Shown: positions 38,398 to 46,359 of the stretch, in pieces
How the letters are laid out: each line of letters starts with the position of its first letter
Numbering within the stretch: the first letter of the stretch is position 1
NCBI RefSeq assembly: GCF_963677685.1
Contig: NZ_OY782186.1
Location: forward strand, 2,108,001-2,172,000
Source of the DNA: an uncultured Bacteroides sp.
Lineage (GTDB): Bacteria; Bacteroidota; Bacteroidia; Bacteroidales; Bacteroidaceae
Length of the DNA stretch: 64,000 nt
Direction: 5' to 3'
The notes under the pieces: generated by a model
Database searches by the model: none
What the model was told of the DNA's origin: nothing
What the model saw: the letters and a program-made list of their open reading frames with translations, nothing else
Position numbers and translations under genes: made by a program

Positions 38398-38470
38398 TAC
38401 ACCCTCAGGGATTCGAACCCTGGACCCACTGATTAAGAGTCAGTTGCTCTACCAACTGAGCTAAGAGTGC
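38398..38470 (-). tRNA. tRNA-Lys (anticodon CUU), copy 2
   Basis: Same 73-nt sequence as copy 1, upstream of it in transcription order, with a 33-base spacer between the two. Both probably come from one transcript. Confidence 0.97.
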
Positions 38471-38562
38471 ATATCTAATTCCTATTTGCGGATGCAAAAG
38501 TAGCCTTTTTATTTTATTCAGCCAAGTAATGCTAAGGCTTTTTTCCTTAAAAAATACCCTGT

Positions 38563-39366
38563 TTATTCAAATTCATAGAGCTCGGAAGCCGTATTACGCT
38601 TTAAAGCAAGTAGTTGCACATCCTTGCCGGGGATGACGCCTTTGTTCTTTAATTTCCATTCTACGGTTTTATATGCTAACTCAGGGTGATTATTATCCTT
38701 GCTTAGATGGCATAGCCAAATATAACGGAGTTTTTCGGTTATGTTTTCGGCTAGAAAATCTGCCGTTTCTGCGTTACACATATGTCCTCTTGGTCCGGAA
38801 ATACGTTCTTTTAAGTACGCAGGGTACGCACCCATTCGAAGCATCTCGTCATCATAATTGGCTTCTATGATTAAATAGTTGGCTTGGCAGATGTAATGAG
38901 CAGCAATGGGAGTGATCTCTCCAAGGTCAGTGAGAAAAGAAAAAGTTTTCCCGTCTATTTCAATGCAGTAACCTACATTGTCTGTACCGTCGTGGGGGAC
39001 TTCGAAAGCTGTTATTTTGAAATCTTCTATTTGAGTAGAAGTTTCTTTCTCTAGATAGCGTACAGATGTGGATAGTTTTTCTGTAACACAATAACTTTTA
39101 TTTATACCTTGATGAGTTAAGGCAGTAGCATAAATAGGAATGTGTAGTTTCTCTCCCAAATTGCCAACTGCTTTAATATGATCAGCGTGGTCATGAGTAA
39201 CAAATACTCCACGAATGCTGTCCATTGAAATATTTACTTCTTTGAGTGCTCTTTTTATACTACGGATTCCAATACCTGCGTCGATTAATATTCCGTATGT
39301 TGCTGTGCCCAGATAATAACAGTTGCCACTACTACCGCTACCAAGGCTTATAAATTTAACTTTCAT
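38563..39366 (-). CDS. MBL-fold metallohydrolase (YycJ/WalJ-like)
   Basis: 267 residues with the metallo-beta-lactamase fold. LGSGSSGNCYYLG opens the domain and VTHDHADHIKAVG supplies the HxHxDH metal site, with further ligands in VPHDGTDN, DLGEIT and the C-terminal CHLSKDNNHPE. The N-terminal pattern matches the YycJ/WalJ group, linked in Firmicutes to DNA processing. A -7 element lies at 39473-39480, about 100 bases before the ATG. Confidence 0.85.
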   Translation of the reverse strand: MKVKFISLGSGSSGNCYYLGTATYGILIDAGIGIRSIKRALKEVNISMDSIRGVFVTHDHADHIKAVGNLGEKLHIPIYATALTHQGINKSYCVTEKLSTSVRYLEKETSTQIEDFKITAFEVPHDGTDNVGYCIEIDGKTFSFLTDLGEITPIAAHYICQANYLIIEANYDDEMLRMGAYPAYLKERISGPRGHMCNAETADFLAENITEKLRYIWLCHLSKDNNHPELAYKTVEWKLKNKGVIPGKDVQLLALKRNTASELYEFE

Positions 39367-39472
39367 TTTGTCTAAATTGGATTACTATGATGCTAAAGCT
39401 TCTGATATTCCATGCGAATCATCATTATATAATCCTATTTGAATATCTACTGTTTTTGCAATAAAGTGGCGA

Positions 39473-39480
39473 CAAATATA
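39473..39480 (-). promoter_or_regulatory. -7 element (TATATTTG) of the MBL hydrolase gene
   Basis: Perfect TAnnTTTG on the minus strand, directly behind the terminator of the upstream transporter gene. Confidence 0.5.
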
Positions 39481-39484
39481 CATA

Positions 39485-39510
39485 AAAACGAGGATATTTA
39501 ACCCTCGTTT
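39485..39510 (-). terminator. Terminator overlapping the end of the transporter gene
   Basis: On the minus strand AAACGAGG pairs with CCTCGTTT around a 9-base loop, followed by more T. The left arm is made of the last codons of the transporter (stop TAA at 39498-39500), so gene end and terminator share bases. Confidence 0.65.
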
Positions 39511-40886
39511 ACTTTCTTTTTGTCTATACGTTGAGTTATTTTCGCAAAAACTAGAAGAGCGATAGAGGCTATCAGTCCGATTCCGGCAAAGTAGTACCAA
39601 ATGTAATGGGCATGTTGGCTTGCTGCTAACCACGCAGCATGATTGTCGAATAACATAGGGTCAGGACAGTATTTGGTTAATAGTATTCCGGCCAATCCAA
39701 AGCCCAGTATCGAAGATAAAAACGAATGTAAATGGCTAAATCCAAGATACATTCCTTCTTCTCCTTTAGGAGCTTGTAATGAGAAATATTCCAAATAGCG
39801 TGGTGAAATAAAACATTCTGCCAGAGCTTGTACTACAATCCCGAGAACCATCATAATGGTAATGTTGCTTATGTTAGCAAACATCTCGTTTCCTAGGAGA
39901 TTGCCACATGCCATGAGTAAAGCTGAAATCGGAATTAAAAACATTCCGATATTTATTGATGTTAATGCTGATTTTTTTGACATCAATCGAGTAACAAAAC
40001 TTACACAACATACAACAATAAAAGGGTTAACGTTGGCTATCCATCCTGGCTTGGCGGTTTCACCTGCCATTCGAATGACATATTTGGGCATTGTAGCATA
40101 TAACTGCTGTTGCACAATCCAGAATCCGGTCACGATCAATATTAAAATGAGTAAACGCCAATTAGTCAAGATACGGATAAAGCCCTGTCCAATCTCTTTT
40201 ATACTTTTGCCTTGACCTGCAGAATGGGCCGATCGGTAGAACAATATCACAGCTAATAAAGCGATGAAAGTCATTGTGGCTGAAAAATAATTGATATAAA
40301 TATAAGCTTGGTCGCCGATTTGATTTCTTAATGGATCGATGATTGTTTTACCGGTGAAAGCTCCGACATTAACCATCATGTAGAAGATGGAATATCCTTT
40401 GGCTCTAGTTGCTTCTGTTGTCTCTTTAGCAACTGAAGCTGAGATGATTGATTTGATGAATGATCCTCCGATCATTAACGTAAAAAGAATAGGAACAATG
40501 ATCCATCGTTCGCTGCTTTCCTGAAGCCCTTTAAAATGAGTTACAATACCATAATTAACTAGTCCGGAAGCTTCCAAAAAGGTTGGTAATACTGCTAATC
40601 CTAAATAAGATATAGATAATAGTGAGAAAGCAATGATCATTGATTTTCGGAAACCTATTTTATCAGCATAAGCTCCTGTAAAAATAGGAAGTAGGTAGAG
40701 CCCCCCGGAAAAAAGTCCAGAGATCATACTAGCTTCAAAATCATTAAATCCGAGGGTGGTAGAGAGGTAAATGGTAAGAACGATGAATATGGCGTAATAG
40801 GCCATGCGCTCAAACAGTTCGACTGTGTTGCTTATCCAAAAGGCTGTAGAATAACCTTTGATAGCACCTTTAGGGGAATTGTTCAT
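39498..40886 (-). CDS. POT/MFS-type transporter
   Basis: 462 residues with about twelve to thirteen membrane helices. The first helix carries ELFERMAYY, close to the ExxERFxYY proton-coupling motif of the POT (PTR2) oligopeptide transporters. AYADKIGFRKSMI (positions near 72-85) is the MFS loop between helices 2 and 3. Proton-coupled uptake of di- or tripeptides is the best guess, but the motif is imperfect (Met for Phe) and a general MFS carrier is possible. Confidence 0.82.
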   Translation of the reverse strand: MNNSPKGAIKGYSTAFWISNTVELFERMAYYAIFIVLTIYLSTTLGFNDFEASMISGLFSGGLYLLPIFTGAYADKIGFRKSMIIAFSLLSISYLGLAVLPTFLEASGLVNYGIVTHFKGLQESSERWIIVPILFTLMIGGSFIKSIISASVAKETTEATRAKGYSIFYMMVNVGAFTGKTIIDPLRNQIGDQAYIYINYFSATMTFIALLAVILFYRSAHSAGQGKSIKEIGQGFIRILTNWRLLILILIVTGFWIVQQQLYATMPKYVIRMAGETAKPGWIANVNPFIVVCCVSFVTRLMSKKSALTSINIGMFLIPISALLMACGNLLGNEMFANISNITIMMVLGIVVQALAECFISPRYLEYFSLQAPKGEEGMYLGFSHLHSFLSSILGFGLAGILLTKYCPDPMLFDNHAAWLAASQHAHYIWYYFAGIGLIASIALLVFAKITQRIDKKKVNEG

Positions 40887-40961
40887 GTGTGTTCGCTATT
40901 TTTTTATGTTATAAATTTGGGTCTAAAGATATAAAAAATAACGGGATTTCTCTATAATTGG

Positions 40962-40969
40962 TATCTTTG
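40962..40969 (+). promoter_or_regulatory. -7 element (TATCTTTG) of the TIGR02757 gene
   Basis: Perfect TAnnTTTG, only 4 bases ahead of the ATG at 40974, so transcription would begin at or next to the start codon (leaderless). Confidence 0.5.
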
Positions 40970-40973
40970 CAGC

Positions 40974-41744
40974 ATGCAAATAAAATCTTTATTAGAAGAA
41001 TTAGCCAAAAAATATAATGTCCGCTCATTTATTGAGACTGATCCGGTGCAATTTCCTCGTAGATTTTCTCTTTTACAGGATATAGAGATCTCGGCATTGC
41101 TCACTTCTGTTATAACATGGGGTAGGAGAGATATGATACGTAGGGATGCGGAAAGAATTCATCTGTTGTTGGGTGAAAGTCCTTATGAATATGTAATGAA
41201 TCGTAAGTGGGCTGCTTTAGAGGAATCATCTGTAAATATACATCGAACCTTTTTTGAACGAGATATGTGGCGTATCTGCAAGGGATTGTATATCTATTAC
41301 TCCCAACATAAGTCTTTAGAGGAACTTTTTTTGAATCCCAACGGCTTACTTGAGGGGCTACACCAACTCTCTATGTTGATGAATACCAAGCATATTTCTT
41401 CTCCTTATACACAAAGTCCGTGTAAACGTACAAATTTGATGCTTCGCTGGTTAGTCAGAAACGATGGTATTGTAGATATGGGAGTCTGGCAAAAAGTACG
41501 TCCTTCGGAATTGATTATTCCTCTAGATGTTCATGTAGGAAGGATTTCGAGAATGATATGGGGAGATCTTCCTCGTACAGATCGCCTAAAAACAGCTTTA
41601 GTTATTACCGAACATTTGTCTGAACTGTGTCCGGAAGATCCTTGTAAATATGACTTTGCACTGTTTGGTTTTGGTGAAGAGCAAAGTCAGTTAGGGCGCT
41701 CTTCTGGAAAGTTGCCGTTCTATACAGGAGCAACTGGTATATAA
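40974..41744 (+). CDS. TIGR02757/DUF2400 family protein
   Basis: 256 residues. Motifs: SLLQDIEISALLTSVITWGRRDMIRRDA, 'CKRTNLMLRWLVRNDG-VDMGVW' and 'LIIPLDVHVGRISRMIWG', which resemble the helix-hairpin fold of HhH-GPD DNA glycosylases in the C-terminal half. No function is known to me. Its 3' end overlaps the convergent AraC-type gene by 25 bases. Confidence 0.85.
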   Translation: MQIKSLLEELAKKYNVRSFIETDPVQFPRRFSLLQDIEISALLTSVITWGRRDMIRRDAERIHLLLGESPYEYVMNRKWAALEESSVNIHRTFFERDMWRICKGLYIYYSQHKSLEELFLNPNGLLEGLHQLSMLMNTKHISSPYTQSPCKRTNLMLRWLVRNDGIVDMGVWQKVRPSELIIPLDVHVGRISRMIWGDLPRTDRLKTALVITEHLSELCPEDPCKYDFALFGFGEEQSQLGRSSGKLPFYTGATGI

Positions 41745-42856
41745 ATTTCAGTGATTAATTCATCGGTAGAAACAACATCAGGCGTATTGAGATATTTCTC
41801 AAAGAAAGTAACATCTCTGAGTCTGTATTTGCTGTTTGGAATCCAGTTTCGATAGATAGAGCAGTATAGTGTTTCAAGGTCTTTATATGCTCCTTTGTGG
41901 GTAAAAACGGCATATAGACCTCCTTCAAGGGTCTGTTTGCCAAATTTTCCTTTGGGTTTTATTCCTGATTGTTTGGTTATGCCAACATATCGTCGGCATT
42001 GTTCAGGTTTGGTTATTGTAGAAATATCTCTGCTTAAATTGACATATTCATGTTCTATATCGGGAACACCGTTAACGTTCATAAATTGGATAAGCTCCTT
42101 CCAAGCATGTGTGAATGCATTTTTTTCTTGAAAGGAGTTACGGACTTGTAAACAAATTATCTCTTTAGGAAGAATTTCTTTGATCTGAGGTTCTACGGGA
42201 GTAACCTGTGGATCGTCGATAGAGAGTTTTAATTCGGAAGGCTGATCACGAAAAGTGGAGGGAGAAATACCAAAACGTTTTTTGAATGCTTTGGAGAGCG
42301 CATGAGGACTTTGATAACCGGTTTGTTCTGCAATATCTGTAAGAGTTTCTTGGGTTGTTTGCAACTTAAAAATTGCTTTTTCTAACCTCAACCTTTGGAT
42401 ATATTCTCCAGGACTCTCGTTCATCAGCGCTTTGAATATGCGATGAAAATGAAAGCCTGATATATTGGCTATACTTGCTAAATCAGATAGATTAATAGGG
42501 AGATGAAGATGTTCGTTGATGTAGTCAACAGCACGATTGGTAGCTGCAAAATATTCTTTGTGTGTCGTTTCATGCGAGTGCCACCTTTTTAATATCGGAA
42601 GTTGAATATGCATCTTTAGTGCAGCTTCATTCTTGGTTAATGTCCGCCCGTCTATCTTTTCAGAACCATTCATATAACTGATGGAATTCTTAATTGTTTC
42701 TTCCATGCTCATATCATGAGTGAAACTTCCATGCTGAAAACAAAAGCAACAGTAGTCCGTCGATGAAGTACCGTTAGTATTTGTTCCAAAGTGCTCGGTT
42801 GCTGCCAATGGCATGCCGCAACTCTGGCATACTTTTTCTGTAATCATTTGCTTCAT
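41720..42856 (-). CDS. Zinc ribbon-AraC HTH-GyrI-like fusion regulator
   Basis: 378 residues in three parts. About 8-95 is a zinc-ribbon domain (CQSCGMPLAA, DYCCFCFQHG). About 105-205 is an AraC/XylS DNA-binding domain (ISGFHFHRIFKALMNESPGEYIQRLRLEKA, then TGYQSPHALSKAFKKRFG). About 220-375 is a GyrI/SbmC-like effector-binding domain (EYVNLSRDIS, GGLYAVFTHKGAYKDL, EIYIPV). The last two parts resemble Rob/SoxS-type regulators with a drug- or ligand-binding domain. The zinc ribbon is an unusual addition and is a paralogue of the whole next-door protein (42858-43133). Confidence 0.85.
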   Translation of the reverse strand: MKQMITEKVCQSCGMPLAATEHFGTNTNGTSSTDYCCFCFQHGSFTHDMSMEETIKNSISYMNGSEKIDGRTLTKNEAALKMHIQLPILKRWHSHETTHKEYFAATNRAVDYINEHLHLPINLSDLASIANISGFHFHRIFKALMNESPGEYIQRLRLEKAIFKLQTTQETLTDIAEQTGYQSPHALSKAFKKRFGISPSTFRDQPSELKLSIDDPQVTPVEPQIKEILPKEIICLQVRNSFQEKNAFTHAWKELIQFMNVNGVPDIEHEYVNLSRDISTITKPEQCRRYVGITKQSGIKPKGKFGKQTLEGGLYAVFTHKGAYKDLETLYCSIYRNWIPNSKYRLRDVTFFEKYLNTPDVVSTDELITEIYIPVAPV

Positions 42857-42857
42857 C

Positions 42858-43133
42858 TTACTGTTGTTGCCAACGTTTTAAGGTTGGAAAATAAGCTTGC
42901 ATCTTAGCAATAAATTCTTCTTTACTCATGCTGTTTCCCTTTTCATCTTTGAGCGAGTCAGGGTATTCAGCACATTGGGTAATCATTTCGTCCATTGTTA
43001 TTTGCTCCGTAAAGTTACCTTCTTTAAAGCAATAAATACAATAATCTTGATTTAAAGTTCCATCTTGGTTCGTTCCAAACTCTTCTGCAGTTGTCATAGG
43101 CATTCCACAACTTTGGCAAATCTTCTGTTCCAT
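42858..43133 (-). CDS. Stand-alone zinc-ribbon protein, paralogue of the regulator's N-terminus
   Basis: 91 residues with CQSCGMPMTT, EEFGTNQDG, DYCIYCFKEG and a C-terminal LKRWQQQ, all matching the N-terminal domain of the downstream AraC-type gene (LKRWHSH at the same place). Four cysteines in two CxxC pairs suggest zinc. Only one base separates its stop from the next start, so the two are translationally coupled. Confidence 0.82.
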   Translation of the reverse strand: MEQKICQSCGMPMTTAEEFGTNQDGTLNQDYCIYCFKEGNFTEQITMDEMITQCAEYPDSLKDEKGNSMSKEEFIAKMQAYFPTLKRWQQQ

Positions 43134-43263
43134 TTTATTTGACTTTTAAGTTATACTTCGATTGATTTACAGAAGCAAAAATAGAATATTACGAGTGAAC
43201 GTCATTTGTCCAAACTTGCTAATCTCATTCTTAAAAAACTGATTGTGAATATATTAGTTTTAA

Positions 43264-43480
43264 CCCGTAGTACATGATATTCATTATCTCAAAGATGTTA
43301 AGCAGAATCATTATGGCTGTACTATTCTAGGAGATAAAGAATATTTGAGTGTTAATTATCAGTTGGATCTATTTGAAAAAAACAACATTAAACTAGAAGT
43401 TCCCATGAGAATAAATCAGCATGGGTATGCTAAGCAATATATTATTTGATACGGCAACAAATAAAAAAATTAATTGAGGA
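43264..43480 (+). pseudogene. Decayed IS982-family transposase fragment
   Basis: A single reading frame from 43264 to a stop at 43447-43449 gives VVHDIHYLKDVKQNHYGC, TILGDKEYLSVNYQLDLFE and NNIKLEVPMRINQHGYAKQY in sequence, resembling the middle-to-late part of IS982-type transposases (the LGDKGYLS motif holds one catalytic Asp). After it a shift of one base continues the resemblance as LFDTATNKKIN. The N-terminal and C-terminal parts are gone and no ATG or terminal inverted repeat is seen. The 459-base gap 43134-43592 holds only this and the uxaC terminator. Confidence 0.75.
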
Positions 43481-43487
43481 ATAAAAA

Positions 43488-43531
43488 AAACTGTAGATTA
43501 AAAGATTCATAATCTTATTAACCTACAGTTT
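43488..43531 (-). terminator. Terminator of uxaC
   Basis: AAACTGTAG pairs with CTACAGTTT at the base, with a further inner stem AAGATT/AATCTT, and eight T follow on the minus strand. It ends 61 bases after the uxaC stop. Confidence 0.75.
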
Positions 43532-43592
43532 ACTTGTATTTTTAAGAGGGTATTTTCAAGCTATATAAATTTGCTAAACACCGCAAAGATCT

Positions 43593-44999
43593 TTAGAATT
43601 GGAAGAAGTTCTTAGCATTGTTATAGCTGATATCTTCTATCATTTGGTTCACGCGTTCTATTTCAGCTACAGGAATTTCACCGTTTTCTACATCGCGACC
43701 AACAAGGTTACAAAGTGTACGACGGAAATACTCGTGACGAGGATAAGAAAGGAATGAACGAGAATCGGTAAGCATCCCTACAAAACGACTCAACAAACCT
43801 AATAATGAAAGTGAGTTCATTTGTTTTTCCATGCCATCTTTTTGATCTAAGAACCACCATCCTGAACCAAACTGTATTTTACCAGCTACGCTACCATCTT
43901 GAAAATTCCCTAACATTGTTGCTATAACTTCGTTAGCACAAGGATTTAGGTTGTATAAAATGGTTTTAGCTAATTTTCCATTGCTATTCAGGCGATCAAG
44001 ATATTTAGCCATAGCTTTGGCTGTGGTAAATTCTCCGATGGAGTCGAAACCTGTATCAGGACCTAAGAGCTTAAACATTTTTGTGTTGTTGTTACGAATA
44101 GCTCCATAGTGGAATTGTTGTGTCCATCCTGATTCAGCATCCATTTCGCCAAATACGATCAACATCGCTGACTTAAATTTGAGTATTTCATCTCTTGTCA
44201 ATTCTGTTCCACCATATACCTTGTTAAAGATTGCTTTTATTTCAGCATCTGTATAATCTTCAGCATAAAATTCTTCAATGCCATGGTCAGATAGTTTACA
44301 GCCTTGTTTTGCAAAGAATTCGTGACGAACGCGTAATGCCGCAACCATGTCATCGAATGTAGAAATTGTCACTCCACTTACTTCAGCAAGTTTCTCCATG
44401 TATGCACGGAAATCAGCAGGAACTTCTACAGCCATAGCTTTGTCAGGACGCCATGTGGGAAGCATCTTGGCCTCAAAGCCGCTTTCGCGTGTCTGGATAT
44501 GATATTCTAGTGAGTCTACAGGATCATCAGTTGTACAAACCACCTGCACGTTATATCTGCGCATCATACCACGGGCAGAATATTCCGCTTGAGCCAATTT
44601 CTCGTTACATTCATCATAAATTTCACGAGCTGTGCTAGGATTCAATATTTTATCGATACCGAATGCTGTTTTCAATTCCAAATGAGTCCAGTGATAAAGA
44701 GGATTTCTCATGGTATAAGGCACAGTTTCTGCCCATTTTTCAAACTTCTCCCAGTCTGTTGTATCTTTACCTGTACAGTAACGTTCATCTACGCCATTAG
44801 TACGCATAGCACGCCATTTGTAGTGATCACCGCCTAACCAGATTTCAGTGAGCGATTTGAACTTGTGATCATCTGCTACCATTTTAGGTATTAAGTGACA
44901 GTGATAATCAATGATCGGCATTTTAGCCGCATGTTCGTGATACAACCTCTGTGCAGTTTCTGTCTGCAACAAGAAATTCTCATCCATGAAATTTTTCAT
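43593..44999 (-). CDS. uxaC: Uronate isomerase (glucuronate/galacturonate isomerase)
   Basis: 468 residues, normal length. It converts D-galacturonate to D-tagaturonate and D-glucuronate to D-fructuronate, the first internal step of hexuronate breakdown. Motifs: PIIDYHCHLIPKMV (metal-site His pair), CTTDDPVDSLEYH, the central 'AILKYD'-type barrel strands, and the C-terminal 'LLSRFVGMLTDSRSFLSYPRHEYFRR'. Divergent from the LacI regulator and uxaB across a shared promoter region (257 bases). Confidence 0.97.
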   Translation of the reverse strand: MKNFMDENFLLQTETAQRLYHEHAAKMPIIDYHCHLIPKMVADDHKFKSLTEIWLGGDHYKWRAMRTNGVDERYCTGKDTTDWEKFEKWAETVPYTMRNPLYHWTHLELKTAFGIDKILNPSTAREIYDECNEKLAQAEYSARGMMRRYNVQVVCTTDDPVDSLEYHIQTRESGFEAKMLPTWRPDKAMAVEVPADFRAYMEKLAEVSGVTISTFDDMVAALRVRHEFFAKQGCKLSDHGIEEFYAEDYTDAEIKAIFNKVYGGTELTRDEILKFKSAMLIVFGEMDAESGWTQQFHYGAIRNNNTKMFKLLGPDTGFDSIGEFTTAKAMAKYLDRLNSNGKLAKTILYNLNPCANEVIATMLGNFQDGSVAGKIQFGSGWWFLDQKDGMEKQMNSLSLLGLLSRFVGMLTDSRSFLSYPRHEYFRRTLCNLVGRDVENGEIPVAEIERVNQMIEDISYNNAKNFFQF

Positions 45000-45113
45000 T
45001 TCTCTGTGTTTTTAAGTGTATAATTATTATTTCTCAGTATTCACCTATATAGTATTGATAATAAAGCTAATAGGTATTCTGTTGGTTTTGCTTTTATTAA
45101 CCGTTATCGAACA

Positions 45114-45144
45114 CAAAAATAGAATTTTTACTTGGTACACCAAA
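45114..45144 (-). promoter_or_regulatory. uxaC promoter
   Basis: On the minus strand TTTG (45144-45141) is followed by exactly 19 bases and TATTTTTG (45121-45114), a perfect match to the Bacteroides consensus TTTG-N19-TAnnTTTG. Confidence 0.75.
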
Positions 45145-45160
45145 ATAATTCGTATATTTG
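45131..45160 (+). promoter_or_regulatory. Promoter of the LacI regulator-uxaB operon
   Basis: CTTG (45131-45134), 18 bases, then TATATTTG (45153-45160). Its -33 element overlaps that of the opposite uxaC promoter. Confidence 0.7.
45132..45143. promoter_or_regulatory. Palindromic operator candidate between divergent uxaC and uxaB operons
   Basis: TTGGTACACCAA has arms TTGGT and ACCAA around two central bases. It covers the -33 elements of both promoters, so one bound LacI-family dimer could silence both. The regulator gene starts 113 bases downstream. Binding is inferred. Confidence 0.6.
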
Positions 45161-45256
45161 CGATGAATTTTATAGAAATTAAACGCTTTTAGAGATATTC
45201 ATTAATATCAAGAATAATCCCTTTTCCACCTTAGTTATAATCGTTTAAGAACACGT

Positions 45257-46318
45257 ATGGAGAATAAAATATATACGATTAAAGATATTGCCCAAATGGC
45301 GGGAGTTTCCGCTGGAACTGTTGATAGAGTTTTGCATGATCGTGGGGATGTCTCTAAATCTACTAAGGAGAAGGTACAAAAGGTCCTTAAAGAGATAAAT
45401 TACCAACCTAACATGTTTGCTATTGGTCTTGCTGCAAAGAAAAAATACACGATCATTTGTCTCATACCTTTTTGCAATGAAGATGATTACTGGCACTCTG
45501 TATCCTGTGGTATAGAACGTGCGGCTAGTGAGCTGCGCCCTTTTAATGTTATTATAAATTTTATTAAGTACACGCATGCTGATCATACGTCTTATGAGAA
45601 AGCCTGTCTTGAGCTTAAAGAAACATCTGCTGATGCGGTGCTTATTGCCCCAAACTTTCGTGAGGAAACGTTGACAATAGCTGAACATTTGAAGAGACAA
45701 CATATCCCCTTTATTTTCATTGATTTTAATGTTGAAGGGGCTAATCCTTTGAAGTATATCGGGCAAAATTCATATATGAGCGGTTACATTGCAGCCAAGA
45801 TATTAATGCGTGATTATAAGGATGGGCAAGAAGTGGTTTTCTTTTTAGCAAATAATAAGAATAATCCTGCTGAAATACAGATGCAGCGCCGGATGGACGG
45901 ATTTATGAAATATATATCTGATTTTTTTTCAGATGTTCCTATACGGGAGATTATTTTAAATAAAACGGAGGATTGTGTCGATAAAGAGTCGTTGGATACA
46001 TTCTTTGAAAATCATCCTAAGGCTAAATTAGGGATAGTTTTTAATTCCAGAGTATATCTCGTTGGAAATCATCTCTTAAACAGCAAGTGGAAGATGGATG
46101 CTTTAGTTGGCTATGATTTATTACAGCGCAATGTTGATCTGCTGAAGTCAGGTCAGGTAAAATATCTTATAGGTCAACGTCCTGCCTTGCAAGGGTATCG
46201 TGGAGTAAAGGCTCTTTGTGAACACGTTATATTCAAGAGAACGGTGAATGCTGTGAAATATATGCCTATTGATGTTTTAATGAAGGAAAATATTGATTTT
46301 TATTTTGAATTTGAATAA
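45257..46318 (+). CDS. LacI-family transcriptional regulator of the uronate module
   Basis: 353 residues. The N-terminal HTH (YTIKDIAQMAGVSAGTVDRVLHDRG) has the LacI fold and hinge, although 'AGTVDRVLHD' replaces the usual 'TVSRVLN'. The rest is a periplasmic-binding-protein-like sensor domain (ADAVLIAPNF, FIFIDFNVEGA, PALQGYRGVKAL). Location in the uxaC/uxaB intergenic region and the palindrome at 45132-45143 suggest that it represses both until a hexuronate is present. Confidence 0.9.
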   Translation: MENKIYTIKDIAQMAGVSAGTVDRVLHDRGDVSKSTKEKVQKVLKEINYQPNMFAIGLAAKKKYTIICLIPFCNEDDYWHSVSCGIERAASELRPFNVIINFIKYTHADHTSYEKACLELKETSADAVLIAPNFREETLTIAEHLKRQHIPFIFIDFNVEGANPLKYIGQNSYMSGYIAAKILMRDYKDGQEVVFFLANNKNNPAEIQMQRRMDGFMKYISDFFSDVPIREIILNKTEDCVDKESLDTFFENHPKAKLGIVFNSRVYLVGNHLLNSKWKMDALVGYDLLQRNVDLLKSGQVKYLIGQRPALQGYRGVKALCEHVIFKRTVNAVKYMPIDVLMKENIDFYFEFE

Positions 46319-46359
46319 TAAAAATACTGATTATAAATACATTTTAAAATTAGAATTAA

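Noticed and set aside
38292..38470. CRISPR-like repeat from the two identical 73-base blocks
   Set aside because: They are tRNA-Lys genes with full cloverleaves; only two copies exist.
43134..43263. Small gene between the zinc-ribbon gene and the transposase remnant
   Set aside because: Several stops in all frames and no codon-like pattern; no likeness beyond the IS982 fragment further on.
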